Shown here: piece after piece, positions 1-5,947 of the stretch
Position numbering within the stretch: the first letter of the stretch is position 1
How the letters are laid out: every line of letters begins with the position of its first letter
NCBI GenBank assembly: GCA_001781025.1
Contig: MFJZ01000016.1
Coordinates: 1-8,956 of the forward strand
Direction of reading: 5' to 3'
Length of the DNA: 8,956 bases
From: Candidatus Gottesmanbacteria bacterium RIFCSPLOWO2_01_FULL_49_10
GTDB lineage: Bacteria; Patescibacteriota; Microgenomatia; UBA10105; UBA927
The notes under the pieces: generated by a model
Seen by the model: only the letters and a program-made list of their open reading frames with translations
What the model was told of the DNA's origin: nothing
Database searches by the model: none
Position numbers and translations under genes: made by a program

Positions 1-2
1 AT

Positions 3-167
3 GAAGATAACGTCTGCATCCGTGCCGGACACCACTGCGCTATGCCGCTCCATGAATATTTGAAGATTCCTGCCACCGCCCGCGCCTCATTTTACGTCTA
101 CACGATGAAAGCAGACGTCGATTCACTGATTGAGGGACTGGAGAAGATCAGGAAAATTTTCGCATAG
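3..167 (+). CDS. sufS: Cysteine desulfurase SufS, C-terminal end (partial)
   Basis: Only the last 54 codons are in the window; the frame is open at the left edge and stops at TAG 165-167. SufS is a PLP enzyme that takes sulfur from cysteine as a persulfide for Fe-S cluster assembly in the cytosol. The fragment contains the active-site loop motif RAGHHCAMPL (fragment residues 7-16). The persulfide cysteine is codon 36-38, and 42 residues follow it, the same tail length as in E. coli SufS as I recall it. The downstream run PATARASFYVYT also fits the family. The motif R-x-GHHC separates SufS (group II) from IscS/NifS (group I). The sufU start codon lies one base after the stop, so the two are co-transcribed and probably translationally coupled. 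The PLP lysine and the rest of the enzyme lie outside the window. Family identity is secure. Confidence 0.95.
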   Translation, partial: EDNVCIRAGHHCAMPLHEYLKIPATARASFYVYTMKADVDSLIEGLEKIRKIFA

Positions 168-168
168 T

Positions 169-567
169 ATGGATCTCTATCGCGATCTTATTCTCGATCA
201 CTACAAACATCCGCGTAATTTCGGTCACCTGGAGAAGCCGGATGTCGTGATGGAGGAAGGCAACGTCACCTGTGGCGACCGAATTAGTATGGAAATAAAG
301 TTAAAAGTTAAAAGCCCGCCCGCCGGCGAGGCAGGTTTAAAGTTTAAAGTTATTGAAGCGGTACGCTTCAATGGCGAAGGTTGCGCCATAAGCCAGGCCA
401 GCGCCTCTATGCTCACAGAAAAGGTGAAGGGGATGAGTGCGGCTCGGGTGCAAAAGTTCTCCCGCAAGGATATTGAGGATATGCTTGGGACGACGCTCAC
501 ACCATCACGAGTGAAATGTGCAATGCTTTCTCTTGATATCTTGCAAAAAGCCGTTGCTTCCATATAA
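169..567 (+). CDS. sufU: SufU sulfur-relay / Fe-S assembly protein
   Basis: Encodes 132 residues of the SufU/IscU fold. SufU is the zinc-dependent sulfurtransferase partner that accepts persulfide sulfur from SufS. The N-terminus MDLYRDLILDHYKHPRNFG is typical of the family. All four metal or sulfur ligands are present: Cys35 and Asp37 (TCGD), Cys72 (GEGCAIS) and Cys117 (RVKCAML). I chose ATG 169, which abuts the sufS stop, because an in-frame ATG at 130 would add 13 residues lacking family resemblance and lie inside sufS. Two departures from Bacillus SufU are visible. About 12 extra residues (around 46-58, containing SPPAGEAG) lie between the CGD and GEGC motifs and come from a repeat at 297-352. 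The segment before RVKC, which carries the SufU-specific insertion in Bacillus, is shorter. It may therefore be intermediate between SufU and scaffold-type IscU, but its place directly after sufS supports the SufU call. Confidence 0.93.
   Translation: MDLYRDLILDHYKHPRNFGHLEKPDVVMEEGNVTCGDRISMEIKLKVKSPPAGEAGLKFKVIEAVRFNGEGCAISQASASMLTEKVKGMSAARVQKFSRKDIEDMLGTTLTPSRVKCAMLSLDILQKAVASI
297..352 (+). repeat. Heptad array AAAGTTN interrupted by a GC-rich palindrome, inside sufU
   Basis: Reading in steps of seven gives AAAGTTA (297-303), AAAGTTA (304-310), AAAG (311-314), then a 21-bp GC-rich block (315-335), then TTT (336-338), AAAGTTT (339-345) and AAAGTTA (346-352). AAAG and TTT on either side of the block rejoin to a complete AAAGTTT unit, so the block looks inserted into a five-unit array. 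The block is a near palindrome centred on CGCCGGCG (321-328) with one bulge and one mismatch. Its 21 bp equal seven codons, so the frame is kept. The array encodes an alternating K/V/L/F stretch and the block encodes roughly SPPAGEAG. The repeat structure is directly visible; the insertion order is inferred. Confidence 0.75.
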
Positions 568-576
568 AATCACTGC

Positions 577-831
577 ATGGATGATAATGATCCAAAAGTA
601 AAAAGAAAAATACGTAAGCTCACGATGCGCATAGACCGCAATCTTTGCATCGGGGCGGCCACGTGTGTGGCAATTGCTCCTAAAGCATGGGCGCTGGACG
701 ACGAGGCGAAGGCGATTATCCTCGATAGTAGCGAAGAAGAAAATGATGACGCGCTCATTGAAGCTGCCAAAGGCTGCCCCGTGTTGGCCATTTTCATTAC
801 CGATGAAAACGGGAAGCAGTTATATCCCTGA
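577..831 (+). CDS. Small ferredoxin with three cluster cysteines, probably [3Fe-4S]
   Basis: Encodes 84 residues, a single-cluster ferredoxin for electron transfer in the cytosol. The motif is Cys24-IGAAT-Cys30-VAIAP, followed by Cys67-Pro in EAAKGCPVLAI. In a four-cysteine ferredoxin the pattern would be CxxCxxCxxxCP. Here Ala27 takes the second position, and the fourth ligand of this half is the distant Cys67. This three-cysteine pattern is known from [3Fe-4S] ferredoxins of actinobacteria and archaea and from related single-cluster types. The region between (residues 41-58) is acidic, as usual for docking to partners. The start is either ATG 577, nine bases after the sufU stop, or ATG 625, which begins at MRIDRNLC and would drop a lysine-rich 16-residue extension unusual for the family. 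No clear ribosome binding site decides. The gene follows sufU in the same direction, so it is likely in the same transcript. The oxidoreductase encoded nearby is a possible redox partner, by inference. Confidence 0.85.
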   Translation: MDDNDPKVKRKIRKLTMRIDRNLCIGAATCVAIAPKAWALDDEAKAIILDSSEEENDDALIEAAKGCPVLAIFITDENGKQLYP

Positions 832-3189
832 TTGTTCTACGAGAAACCTGCGAAATCCTGAGGGTCGAGAGAACGCGATAACAGCTTCAATTCCATGATT
901 TTTGGCGTAGAGGAGTGCATGCTCGATCAGGAGGATGGCTGGTGAAGGAGCGTTACTACGAACAATTTTCGTATTTTCGTCAATCGTCGGGTACTTCATG
1001 AGTACGTTGTAGCCCATGGCTTCTTTATCTTCCGGCCTGCCGTTTTCCAGGATTTTCCAAACTGTCGCCCCCGGTATACCGCCTTTTGGTTTGCGATGAA
1101 ATTCAAGAACGTGATCTTTTGTTGAGTTAACGTATTCTTTGATGTGAATCTTAGCCAAGTCTTGCGGTACCTCTCCCGTATGTTTTTGAGTTTTTGTGGA
1201 TTGAACAGATATTGATATGCAAAGAAGTGTGCCGCCTTTCGGATTGTGATTTGACAGGGTACCGTTTGCTGATGCTTCATTCCACGACTTAATTTTTTCT
1301 GCGTGAGAAACTTGCACACATGAGAGTGATCCGATAAGGCCTTTGTGTTCTTCAAAAACGCCAAAAAAGAGACCATTTTGTGCTCGAACATTAAATTCCT
1401 CCAATGTTGATGGAACGAATGTAAACCTTGCGTTGTTTATTCCCAGAGCTCGTTTAATGATTTCTGTCTCATGATCATCAATTTCCCGGACATAGTAGTG
1501 CTTGGGATGTTCTTTTTTGATAAGCTCGGCAACTGCTTTTTTTACTTCCACACGCTGGATTTTGCCGGTTGAGGTTTTCGGGAGACTATCAAAAACAAAC
1601 ACCTTTTTGGGCACTTCGTATCGGGAAAGCCCTGGGATTGTACCGTTTTGGGCGGCATCGAGGATGCGATTGACGATCACGTCATTCCCGGAATCGGAGG
1701 AGCTTTGATTTCGGGAATGGCCGAGCACGACTACTGCTGCAATTTCTTCTCCCATTCGCTCATCTGGGTAGCCTACGACACTTACTTCATCAATCTCGGG
1801 GAACGCTTTAAGGAGAGCGTCTTCAATGGCTGATGGTGACAGGTTGACACCCCCCTTGATGATAATTTCCTTGATTCGGCCGATGATAAAGTAATACTTT
1901 TGACGATTCCCGGAATCGGGGGAGCTTTGATTCCGGGAATCGTTTATGTATTTCCAATACCCCAAGTCTCCGGAGTGGAACCAGCCGTTTTTAAACGATC
2001 TGGCCGTTTCTGCCGGATTATTGAGATACCCGTCGGCAAGAATCTGGCCCGCAATGCAAATTTCTCCTTCTTCACCCTCTCCTTTTTTATTGTTACCCTC
2101 GTCCATGATGGCAAGTTCATTGTTGGTGAGCTTGGTGCCGATCGTATTATTCTTGACGAGCTCCCGATACGTGGATTCATCCACATCCACCGGTACACCG
2201 GCGACCCGGAGCGCGGTTTCCGTCTGCCCGTACCCCTGGGTGAGGCGAACGCCGAACGTGTCATAGAAGCGGATTGTTTCTTCAGGCAGAACCGGCGCGG
2301 ATCCTATACAGATGCGTTTGAGTGAGGAAATATCCAGTTTGGACTGCCTAAACTCGTCAGAGCGCGTAAGGAGATCATGGAGGATGGTCGGGACGATACT
2401 CGTGTTGGTTGCCCGGAAACGACGTACGATGTGCCAAAACTTACTCGCTGAATAGCGGCTGTTTAGGATGATCGTACCGCCGACGAGTATCATGCTGAGG
2501 CAGAATTCTGTAGAGTTTATGTGATGGAGCGGGAGTACGATGTTGAAGCGATCATTATCGGTAAATTGTTGCCACTTGATGATTCCCATGGCGTTTGCGA
2601 GGCATGCCCGGGTAGAAAGCAAAACTCCTTTTGGGAGTGCTGTCGTTCCTGAGGTATACAAAATGACATAGTGACTAGACATTGATCCCTGGGTAGGAAG
2701 TGTCGAAAGGGGTGGTAAGCTCTTAAGGAGCTCGTCCAGAGATGACCATGTCACTATATGAAGAGAGGGTATTTCTTTTTGTATGGAAGAGGCATCGAGG
2801 GTTTCGTTTTTTTCCGATTTGATAAATAGCGCGCGCGCGCCAGTGTCTTTGAGTTTAAAAACTTTCCGATCAAGCGTATCGCGATTGAAGTCCAATGGGA
2901 CTGTCGCAATACCCAAAAGTGCTCCCGCAAGTTCAAAGAGAAGTACTTCGGGTGCATTATGCATGAGGATTGCGAATCGGTCCCCCTTTTTCATGCCGAG
3001 GGTCACAAGGTATGTTGCGATTGCCCCAACAACGTCATTGAGCTGTCTGTAGGAGATGGCTATAGACGTATCCGTATCCGGGTCTATGGCGATAATTGCA
3101 TCTTTTTCACCCCTCTCCCGGGCATGCTTGGCGAGTTGTTCCTCAAGTGGGTTATAGGCCCGCAGGTTCTCGCGTAGATCTTTTTTCAT
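820..3189 (-). CDS. AMP-forming acyl-CoA synthetase/ligase fused to a GNAT acyltransferase domain
   Basis: Encodes 789 residues from ATG 3187-3189. Residues 1-560 form an ANL-family adenylating enzyme, which activates a carboxylic acid with ATP to an acyl-adenylate and normally passes it to CoA. Visible motifs are YTSGTTALPKG (178-188, phosphate loop), YGQTE (320-324), SGDLG (406-410, ribose-binding Asp), GRIKEIIIKGGVN (437-449, hinge) and PKTSTGK (537-543, catalytic Lys543). The stretch VLPLHHINSTEF (218-229) also fits. Residues about 590-780 resemble GNAT acyltransferases: FFGVFEEHKGLIGSLSCV and a late MGYNVLMKYP strand. No carrier domain or membrane segment is seen. Two nearly identical peptides, SRNQSSPDSGN (418-428) and SRNQSSSDSGN (492-502), come from inserted palindromic repeats in the mobile C-terminal subdomain. 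A TTG at 3216 would add nine residues; I prefer the ATG, though neither has a strong ribosome binding site. The 3' end overlaps the ferredoxin gene by 12 nt. The substrate cannot be read from sequence. Confidence 0.88.
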   Translation of the reverse strand: MKKDLRENLRAYNPLEEQLAKHARERGEKDAIIAIDPDTDTSIAISYRQLNDVVGAIATYLVTLGMKKGDRFAILMHNAPEVLLFELAGALLGIATVPLDFNRDTLDRKVFKLKDTGARALFIKSEKNETLDASSIQKEIPSLHIVTWSSLDELLKSLPPLSTLPTQGSMSSHYVILYTSGTTALPKGVLLSTRACLANAMGIIKWQQFTDNDRFNIVLPLHHINSTEFCLSMILVGGTIILNSRYSASKFWHIVRRFRATNTSIVPTILHDLLTRSDEFRQSKLDISSLKRICIGSAPVLPEETIRFYDTFGVRLTQGYGQTETALRVAGVPVDVDESTYRELVKNNTIGTKLTNNELAIMDEGNNKKGEGEEGEICIAGQILADGYLNNPAETARSFKNGWFHSGDLGYWKYINDSRNQSSPDSGNRQKYYFIIGRIKEIIIKGGVNLSPSAIEDALLKAFPEIDEVSVVGYPDERMGEEIAAVVVLGHSRNQSSSDSGNDVIVNRILDAAQNGTIPGLSRYEVPKKVFVFDSLPKTSTGKIQRVEVKKAVAELIKKEHPKHYYVREIDDHETEIIKRALGINNARFTFVPSTLEEFNVRAQNGLFFGVFEEHKGLIGSLSCVQVSHAEKIKSWNEASANGTLSNHNPKGGTLLCISISVQSTKTQKHTGEVPQDLAKIHIKEYVNSTKDHVLEFHRKPKGGIPGATVWKILENGRPEDKEAMGYNVLMKYPTIDENTKIVRSNAPSPAILLIEHALLYAKNHGIEAVIAFSRPSGFRRFLVEQSGI
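1683..1719. repeat. Palindromic element, copy 1, inside the ligase gene
   Basis: Arms CATTCCCGGAATC (1683-1695) and GATTTCGGGAATG (1707-1719) flank an 11-nt loop (1696-1706). They pair at 13 positions with one G-T wobble on the + strand. Copy 2 at 1905-1941 matches at 33 of 37 positions, in the same orientation. On the coding (-) strand it reads SRNQSSSDSGN, residues 492-502 of the ligase, in the same frame as copy 2. It falls in a loop of the C-terminal subdomain after AAVVVLGH, where ANL enzymes usually have a short variable loop. Confidence 0.88.
1904..1942. repeat. Palindromic element, copy 2, inside the ligase gene
   Basis: A perfect 14-bp inverted repeat, CGATTCCCGGAATC (1904-1917) and GATTCCGGGAATCG (1929-1942), around the 11-nt loop GGGGGAGCTTT. 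Each arm is itself nearly palindromic (GATTC-CCG-GAATC). On the coding strand it encodes SRNQSSPDSGN, residues 418-428. It lies between the ribose-binding SGDLGYW motif and the GRIKE hinge, where family members normally have only a short DGY-type turn. Confidence 0.92.
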
Positions 3190-3245
3190 ATCCCGTATTA
3201 TCGCATATCTTCCCAATCCGGCGAAGGTATGATAGGGTAACGTAT
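3190..3245. promoter_or_regulatory. Divergent intergenic gap with weak promoter candidates
   Basis: This 56-bp gap must hold the start signals for both the ligase (-) and the oxidoreductase operon (+). On the + strand a TATGAT (3228-3233) could be a -10 box, but no good -35 is found 16-18 bp upstream, and transcription would begin only a few bases before the GTG. AGGG at 3234-3237 is a possible ribosome binding site for GTG 3246. On the - strand GATAAT (3202-3197) could be a -10, with TTCGCC (3225-3220) as a poor -35. The short leaders would imply nearly leaderless transcripts. These are weak matches. Confidence 0.3.
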
Positions 3246-4994
3246 GTGAAGGATAGCGTCACATGGAAGATAGGCGGAGAGGCTGGTTTTGGGATTATGT
3301 CGTCCGGTACGATCCTTGCCCGGGCGTTTTCTCGGGCTGGATATTGTGTTTTTGCGACGAATGAGTACCCATCGCTTATTCGTGGCGGGCACAATATCGT
3401 AACCGTGAGGATCGCCACAAGGGAGATTCATGCTCTGGAGGGGGTCGTCGATATTCTCATGGCTCTCAATCAAGAGACTGTGGATCTGCATAAACAAGAG
3501 CTTCATGACGGTTCGATCGTCGTGTTTGATCCGAAAGACTATGATTGGCAAGCTTCGGACTTTTCCAATAAACCCGTGTTGGTGCCGGTGCCGCTTCGTG
3601 GGCTCGTCGAGCAGGGCGCCGGAGAGCCTGTTATGAGAAATACGATTGCGCTCGGGGTAACCGTCGGGCTTCTCGGCGTAGATTTTATTCTTGTAGAGTC
3701 GGTGATTCATGATCAGTTTACGAAGAAGGGTGACGAAGTAGTACGGCGTAACCTCGCATTTGCGCGGTCCGGGTACGATTTCGTGAAGACAAACTTGCCG
3801 GCACTTCAGGGGTGTCATATTGCCCCGACCACCAAGAAAGAGGACGTTCTCGTCCTAAGCGGAAGTGAAGCCGTAGGCTTGGGGGCGGTGCGCGCAGGGA
3901 TGAGATTTGCTGCAATTTATCCTATGACCCCCATTAATTCGCTCATCACGTTTCTTGCGGATCACGCAAAAGAGCTTCGTATTGTCTATAAACAGCCAGA
4001 AGATGAAATAGCCGGTATCAATATGGCGATAGGAGCTTCGATTGCGGGTGTTCGGAGCATGGTCGCCACATCAGGCGGAGGTTTTGCGCTTATGGTAGAA
4101 GGGTTGTCGCTTGCCGGCATGGTGGAGGCGCCACTGGTCATTGATTTGGGGATGCGTGTCGGCCCCGCAACCGGCATGCCGACCTGGACGGAGCAGGGAG
4201 AGCTTCAGTTTGTCATCCATGCAGGACACGGCGAATTTCCTCGCGTTGTTTTGGCACCGGCGGATGCGGCGGAAGCATATACTCTTACGATAGAAGCGTT
4301 TCAGTTGGCAGATAAGTATCAGGTGCCGGTGTTTCTCCTGACTGATAAATACATTAACGAAAGTCAATGGTGCGTGCCAAAGACACATTTTCAGGGCGAC
4401 GTTCTTCTGGATAGAGGAAAAATCGCTCAAACAGAGGCACTAGCCTCTGATGTGTCATTTTCTCGATATAGTCTGGGCAACGATGACGGCATTTCACCAC
4501 GCAGTTTTCCGGGCCAGAAGCATGGTCAGTATTTTGCAAACTCATATGAACATAACGAAGTAGGTCATGTCTCAGAAGAACCGATGAATCGGAAAGCCAT
4601 GGTACAGAAGCGCTTGAAAAAACTCTCCGCGATGAGCCGCGACATCCTCCCGCCATCAGTGTATGGTGATCCCGAGGCAGGTGTCACCTGTGTCACGTGG
4701 GGATCGACGAGAGGTCCAGTGCTTGAGGCGCTTGAACGAGTCGGTTTTGCTGTCGGCGGTACACGGGTAAATGTCGTTCACTTTTCATGGATATATCCGT
4801 TCCCCGCTGCCCAAGCGGCTGCGCTGCTCTCGAAATCGACCCGCATTATAGATGTAGAACAGAATGCGACCGGTCAATTATCGTCACTTATCCGCGAGCA
4901 CACCGGGATTCTCATACAAGAAAAATTGTTAAAATACGACGGCAGACCATTTTTTCCAGAGGAGATACTCGATAAAGTGCAAAGTGTAAAGTGA
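3246..4994 (+). CDS. korA: 2-oxoacid:ferredoxin oxidoreductase, fused gamma-alpha subunit
   Basis: Encodes 582 residues from GTG 3246. With the beta subunit it forms a thiamine-diphosphate enzyme that oxidatively decarboxylates 2-oxoacids to acyl-CoA and reduces ferredoxin. Residues about 4-190 are the gamma domain, with the signature GGEAGFGIMSSG (10-21) and NEYPSLIRGGHN (39-50). The alpha domain starts near 199 and shows YPMTPINS (225-232), the YPITP-type motif that contacts the 2-oxoacid, then QPEDEIAGINMAIGAS, ATSGGGFALMVEGLSLAG and RVGPATGMPTWTEQGEL (from 304). The C-terminal third ends in a VTWGSTRGPVLEAL region typical of alpha. The frame stays open upstream to 3096, but that part runs antisense to the ligase and has no family similarity. 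The GTG has AGGG eight bases ahead. The last residues (DKVQSVK) are encoded by a heptad repeat. The symbol reflects the gamma-alpha/beta architecture; the true substrate (2-oxoglutarate, pyruvate or other) is not established. Confidence 0.9.
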   Translation: MKDSVTWKIGGEAGFGIMSSGTILARAFSRAGYCVFATNEYPSLIRGGHNIVTVRIATREIHALEGVVDILMALNQETVDLHKQELHDGSIVVFDPKDYDWQASDFSNKPVLVPVPLRGLVEQGAGEPVMRNTIALGVTVGLLGVDFILVESVIHDQFTKKGDEVVRRNLAFARSGYDFVKTNLPALQGCHIAPTTKKEDVLVLSGSEAVGLGAVRAGMRFAAIYPMTPINSLITFLADHAKELRIVYKQPEDEIAGINMAIGASIAGVRSMVATSGGGFALMVEGLSLAGMVEAPLVIDLGMRVGPATGMPTWTEQGELQFVIHAGHGEFPRVVLAPADAAEAYTLTIEAFQLADKYQVPVFLLTDKYINESQWCVPKTHFQGDVLLDRGKIAQTEALASDVSFSRYSLGNDDGISPRSFPGQKHGQYFANSYEHNEVGHVSEEPMNRKAMVQKRLKKLSAMSRDILPPSVYGDPEAGVTCVTWGSTRGPVLEALERVGFAVGGTRVNVVHFSWIYPFPAAQAAALLSKSTRIIDVEQNATGQLSSLIREHTGILIQEKLLKYDGRPFFPEEILDKVQSVK

Positions 4995-5043
4995 AAAGTG
5001 TATAGAGGAAACAGTAACATTTTACGCTCTACACTCCTGACTT
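4974..5043 (+). repeat. AAAGTGN heptad array and imperfect inverted repeat at the alpha/beta gene junction
   Basis: Four exact-period units AAAGTGC, AAAGTGT, AAAGTGA and AAAGTGT fill 4974-5001 and include the TGA stop of the alpha gene (4992-4994). The segment 5016-5043 is an imperfect reverse complement of 4975-5002: by my count 19 of 28 positions pair, plus two G-T pairs, around a 13-nt loop (5003-5015). The hairpin would end immediately before ATG 5044. The only Shine-Dalgarno-like sequence, AGAGGA (5004-5009), lies in the loop, far from the usual position. It could affect coupling between the two subunits or be a degenerate relic of the repeat in sufU. Confidence 0.65.
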
Positions 5044-5904
5044 ATGACTATTACTGCTGACTCCTTTAAAACCGGTTATCTTCCCACCTGGTGTCCGGGG
5101 TGCGGAGATTATGGCATTTGGATGTCTCTCAAAAATGCCCTCGGAGAGCTTAGTATCGGTCCGGACGACGGACTTATTGTGTATGGCATCGGATGCCACG
5201 GGAATATGTACGACTGGATGCGCACCTACGGTTTTATCGGGCTCCACGGGCGTGCTCTTCCGGTAGCCCAGGGAGCCAAGCTCGCCAATCACCGCCTACC
5301 GGTCATCGTAGTATCCGGTGACGGCGATTGTCTCGGTGAAGGAGGCAATCACTTTATACACGCGGCAAAGCGCAATCCTGATATCAACGTGATTATTCAC
5401 GATAATCAGGTCTACGGGTTAACCACGGGCCAAGCCTCGCCAACTGCAAAGGCAGGATTTAAAACAAAATCGACTCCCGAGGGAGTCGTGGATGAACCAA
5501 TGAACCCCTTGACGCTTGCGATAGTATCAGGCGCAACATTCGTTGCCCGCGGTTTTGCCGGAGACCCCCTAGGGCTTACCAAGCTTATGGTTGAGGCAGT
5601 CCGCCACAAAGGATTTTCCGTTCTTGACGTTTTGCAGCCCTGCGTGACCTTTGACAAGGTCCACACGTATGGGTGGTATCGATCCCGTTTATATTCGCTC
5701 TCTGCAAGCGACTATGCACCAACCGATAAGCTTCGGGCGCTTACGAAAGCAGTCGAATGGGGCGATCACATTCCCGTTGGTATTTTTTACCGGGAAGAGA
5801 AGCCAACAAGTGAAGATAGGGAACCGGCCCTAGCAGAAGGGCCGCTCGTATCTCAGCGCGAATCACAGGGCAACCTTGACTCACTTTTGGAAGAATTTCA
5901 ATAG
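5044..5904 (+). CDS. korB: 2-oxoacid:ferredoxin oxidoreductase, beta subunit
   Basis: Encodes 286 residues that bind thiamine diphosphate and one [4Fe-4S] cluster. The cluster ligands are Cys17 and Cys20 (WCPGCGDYGI), Cys51 (GIGCHGN) and Cys200 (LQPC), all four present. The diphosphate/Mg motif is GDGD (92-95) followed by HDNQVYGLTTGQASPT (119-134). The segment HGRALPVAQGAKLAN (68-82) is also typical of two-subunit enzymes. No delta (2[4Fe-4S] ferredoxin-like) domain or gene is present, so electrons must leave to a separate carrier; the small ferredoxin at 577-831 is one candidate. The residue after GC-x-G is Asn54, where the broad-specificity Sulfolobus enzyme has Lys49, which I recall as contributing to 2-oxoglutarate recognition. 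That argues, weakly, against 2-oxoglutarate as the main substrate. The gene lies 49 nt after the gamma-alpha gene, separated by the heptad repeat, and ends at TAG 5902-5904. Confidence 0.92.
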   Translation: MTITADSFKTGYLPTWCPGCGDYGIWMSLKNALGELSIGPDDGLIVYGIGCHGNMYDWMRTYGFIGLHGRALPVAQGAKLANHRLPVIVVSGDGDCLGEGGNHFIHAAKRNPDINVIIHDNQVYGLTTGQASPTAKAGFKTKSTPEGVVDEPMNPLTLAIVSGATFVARGFAGDPLGLTKLMVEAVRHKGFSVLDVLQPCVTFDKVHTYGWYRSRLYSLSASDYAPTDKLRALTKAVEWGDHIPVGIFYREEKPTSEDREPALAEGPLVSQRESQGNLDSLLEEFQ

Positions 5905-5917
5905 GACAATTATCCTC

Positions 5918-5947
5918 TTGACGCGAGGGTTTAGCACTTGTTATACT
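5918..5947 (+). promoter_or_regulatory. Sigma-A-type promoter of lon
   Basis: TTGACG (5918-5923) and TATACT (5942-5947) are near-consensus -35 and -10 boxes separated by 18 bp. Transcription would start near 5954, about 10 bases before ATG 5965. This is the best promoter in the window, and it makes lon a separate unit from the oxidoreductase operon. The -10 box lies within the spacer of the CIRCE-like operator. Confidence 0.8.

Noticed and set aside
1683..1942. CRISPR-like array from the two palindromic copies
   Set aside because: Only two copies, far apart, both in coding sequence, with no regular spacers or cas genes.
1900..2325. Long + strand frames opposite the ligase gene
   Set aside because: They are shadows of the ligase codons, with no recognisable domain or start signal.
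2829..2840. Alternating GC run of 12 bases
   Set aside because: It encodes Gly-Ala-Arg-Ala in frame in the ligase; a short run without other signs of function.
3096..3245. 50-residue N-terminal extension of the oxidoreductase gamma-alpha frame
   Set aside because: It lies antisense to the start of the ligase gene, has no family similarity, and the conserved gamma domain begins right after GTG 3246.
5825..5844. Hairpin CGGCCCT / AGGGCCG with a 6-nt loop
   Set aside because: It is within the beta subunit reading frame, has no T-run, and encodes sequence (PALAEGPL) that fits the family, so it is probably chance.
5905..5917. AGGA...TCCT pairing after korB as a terminator
   Set aside because: Only four base pairs and no following T-run.
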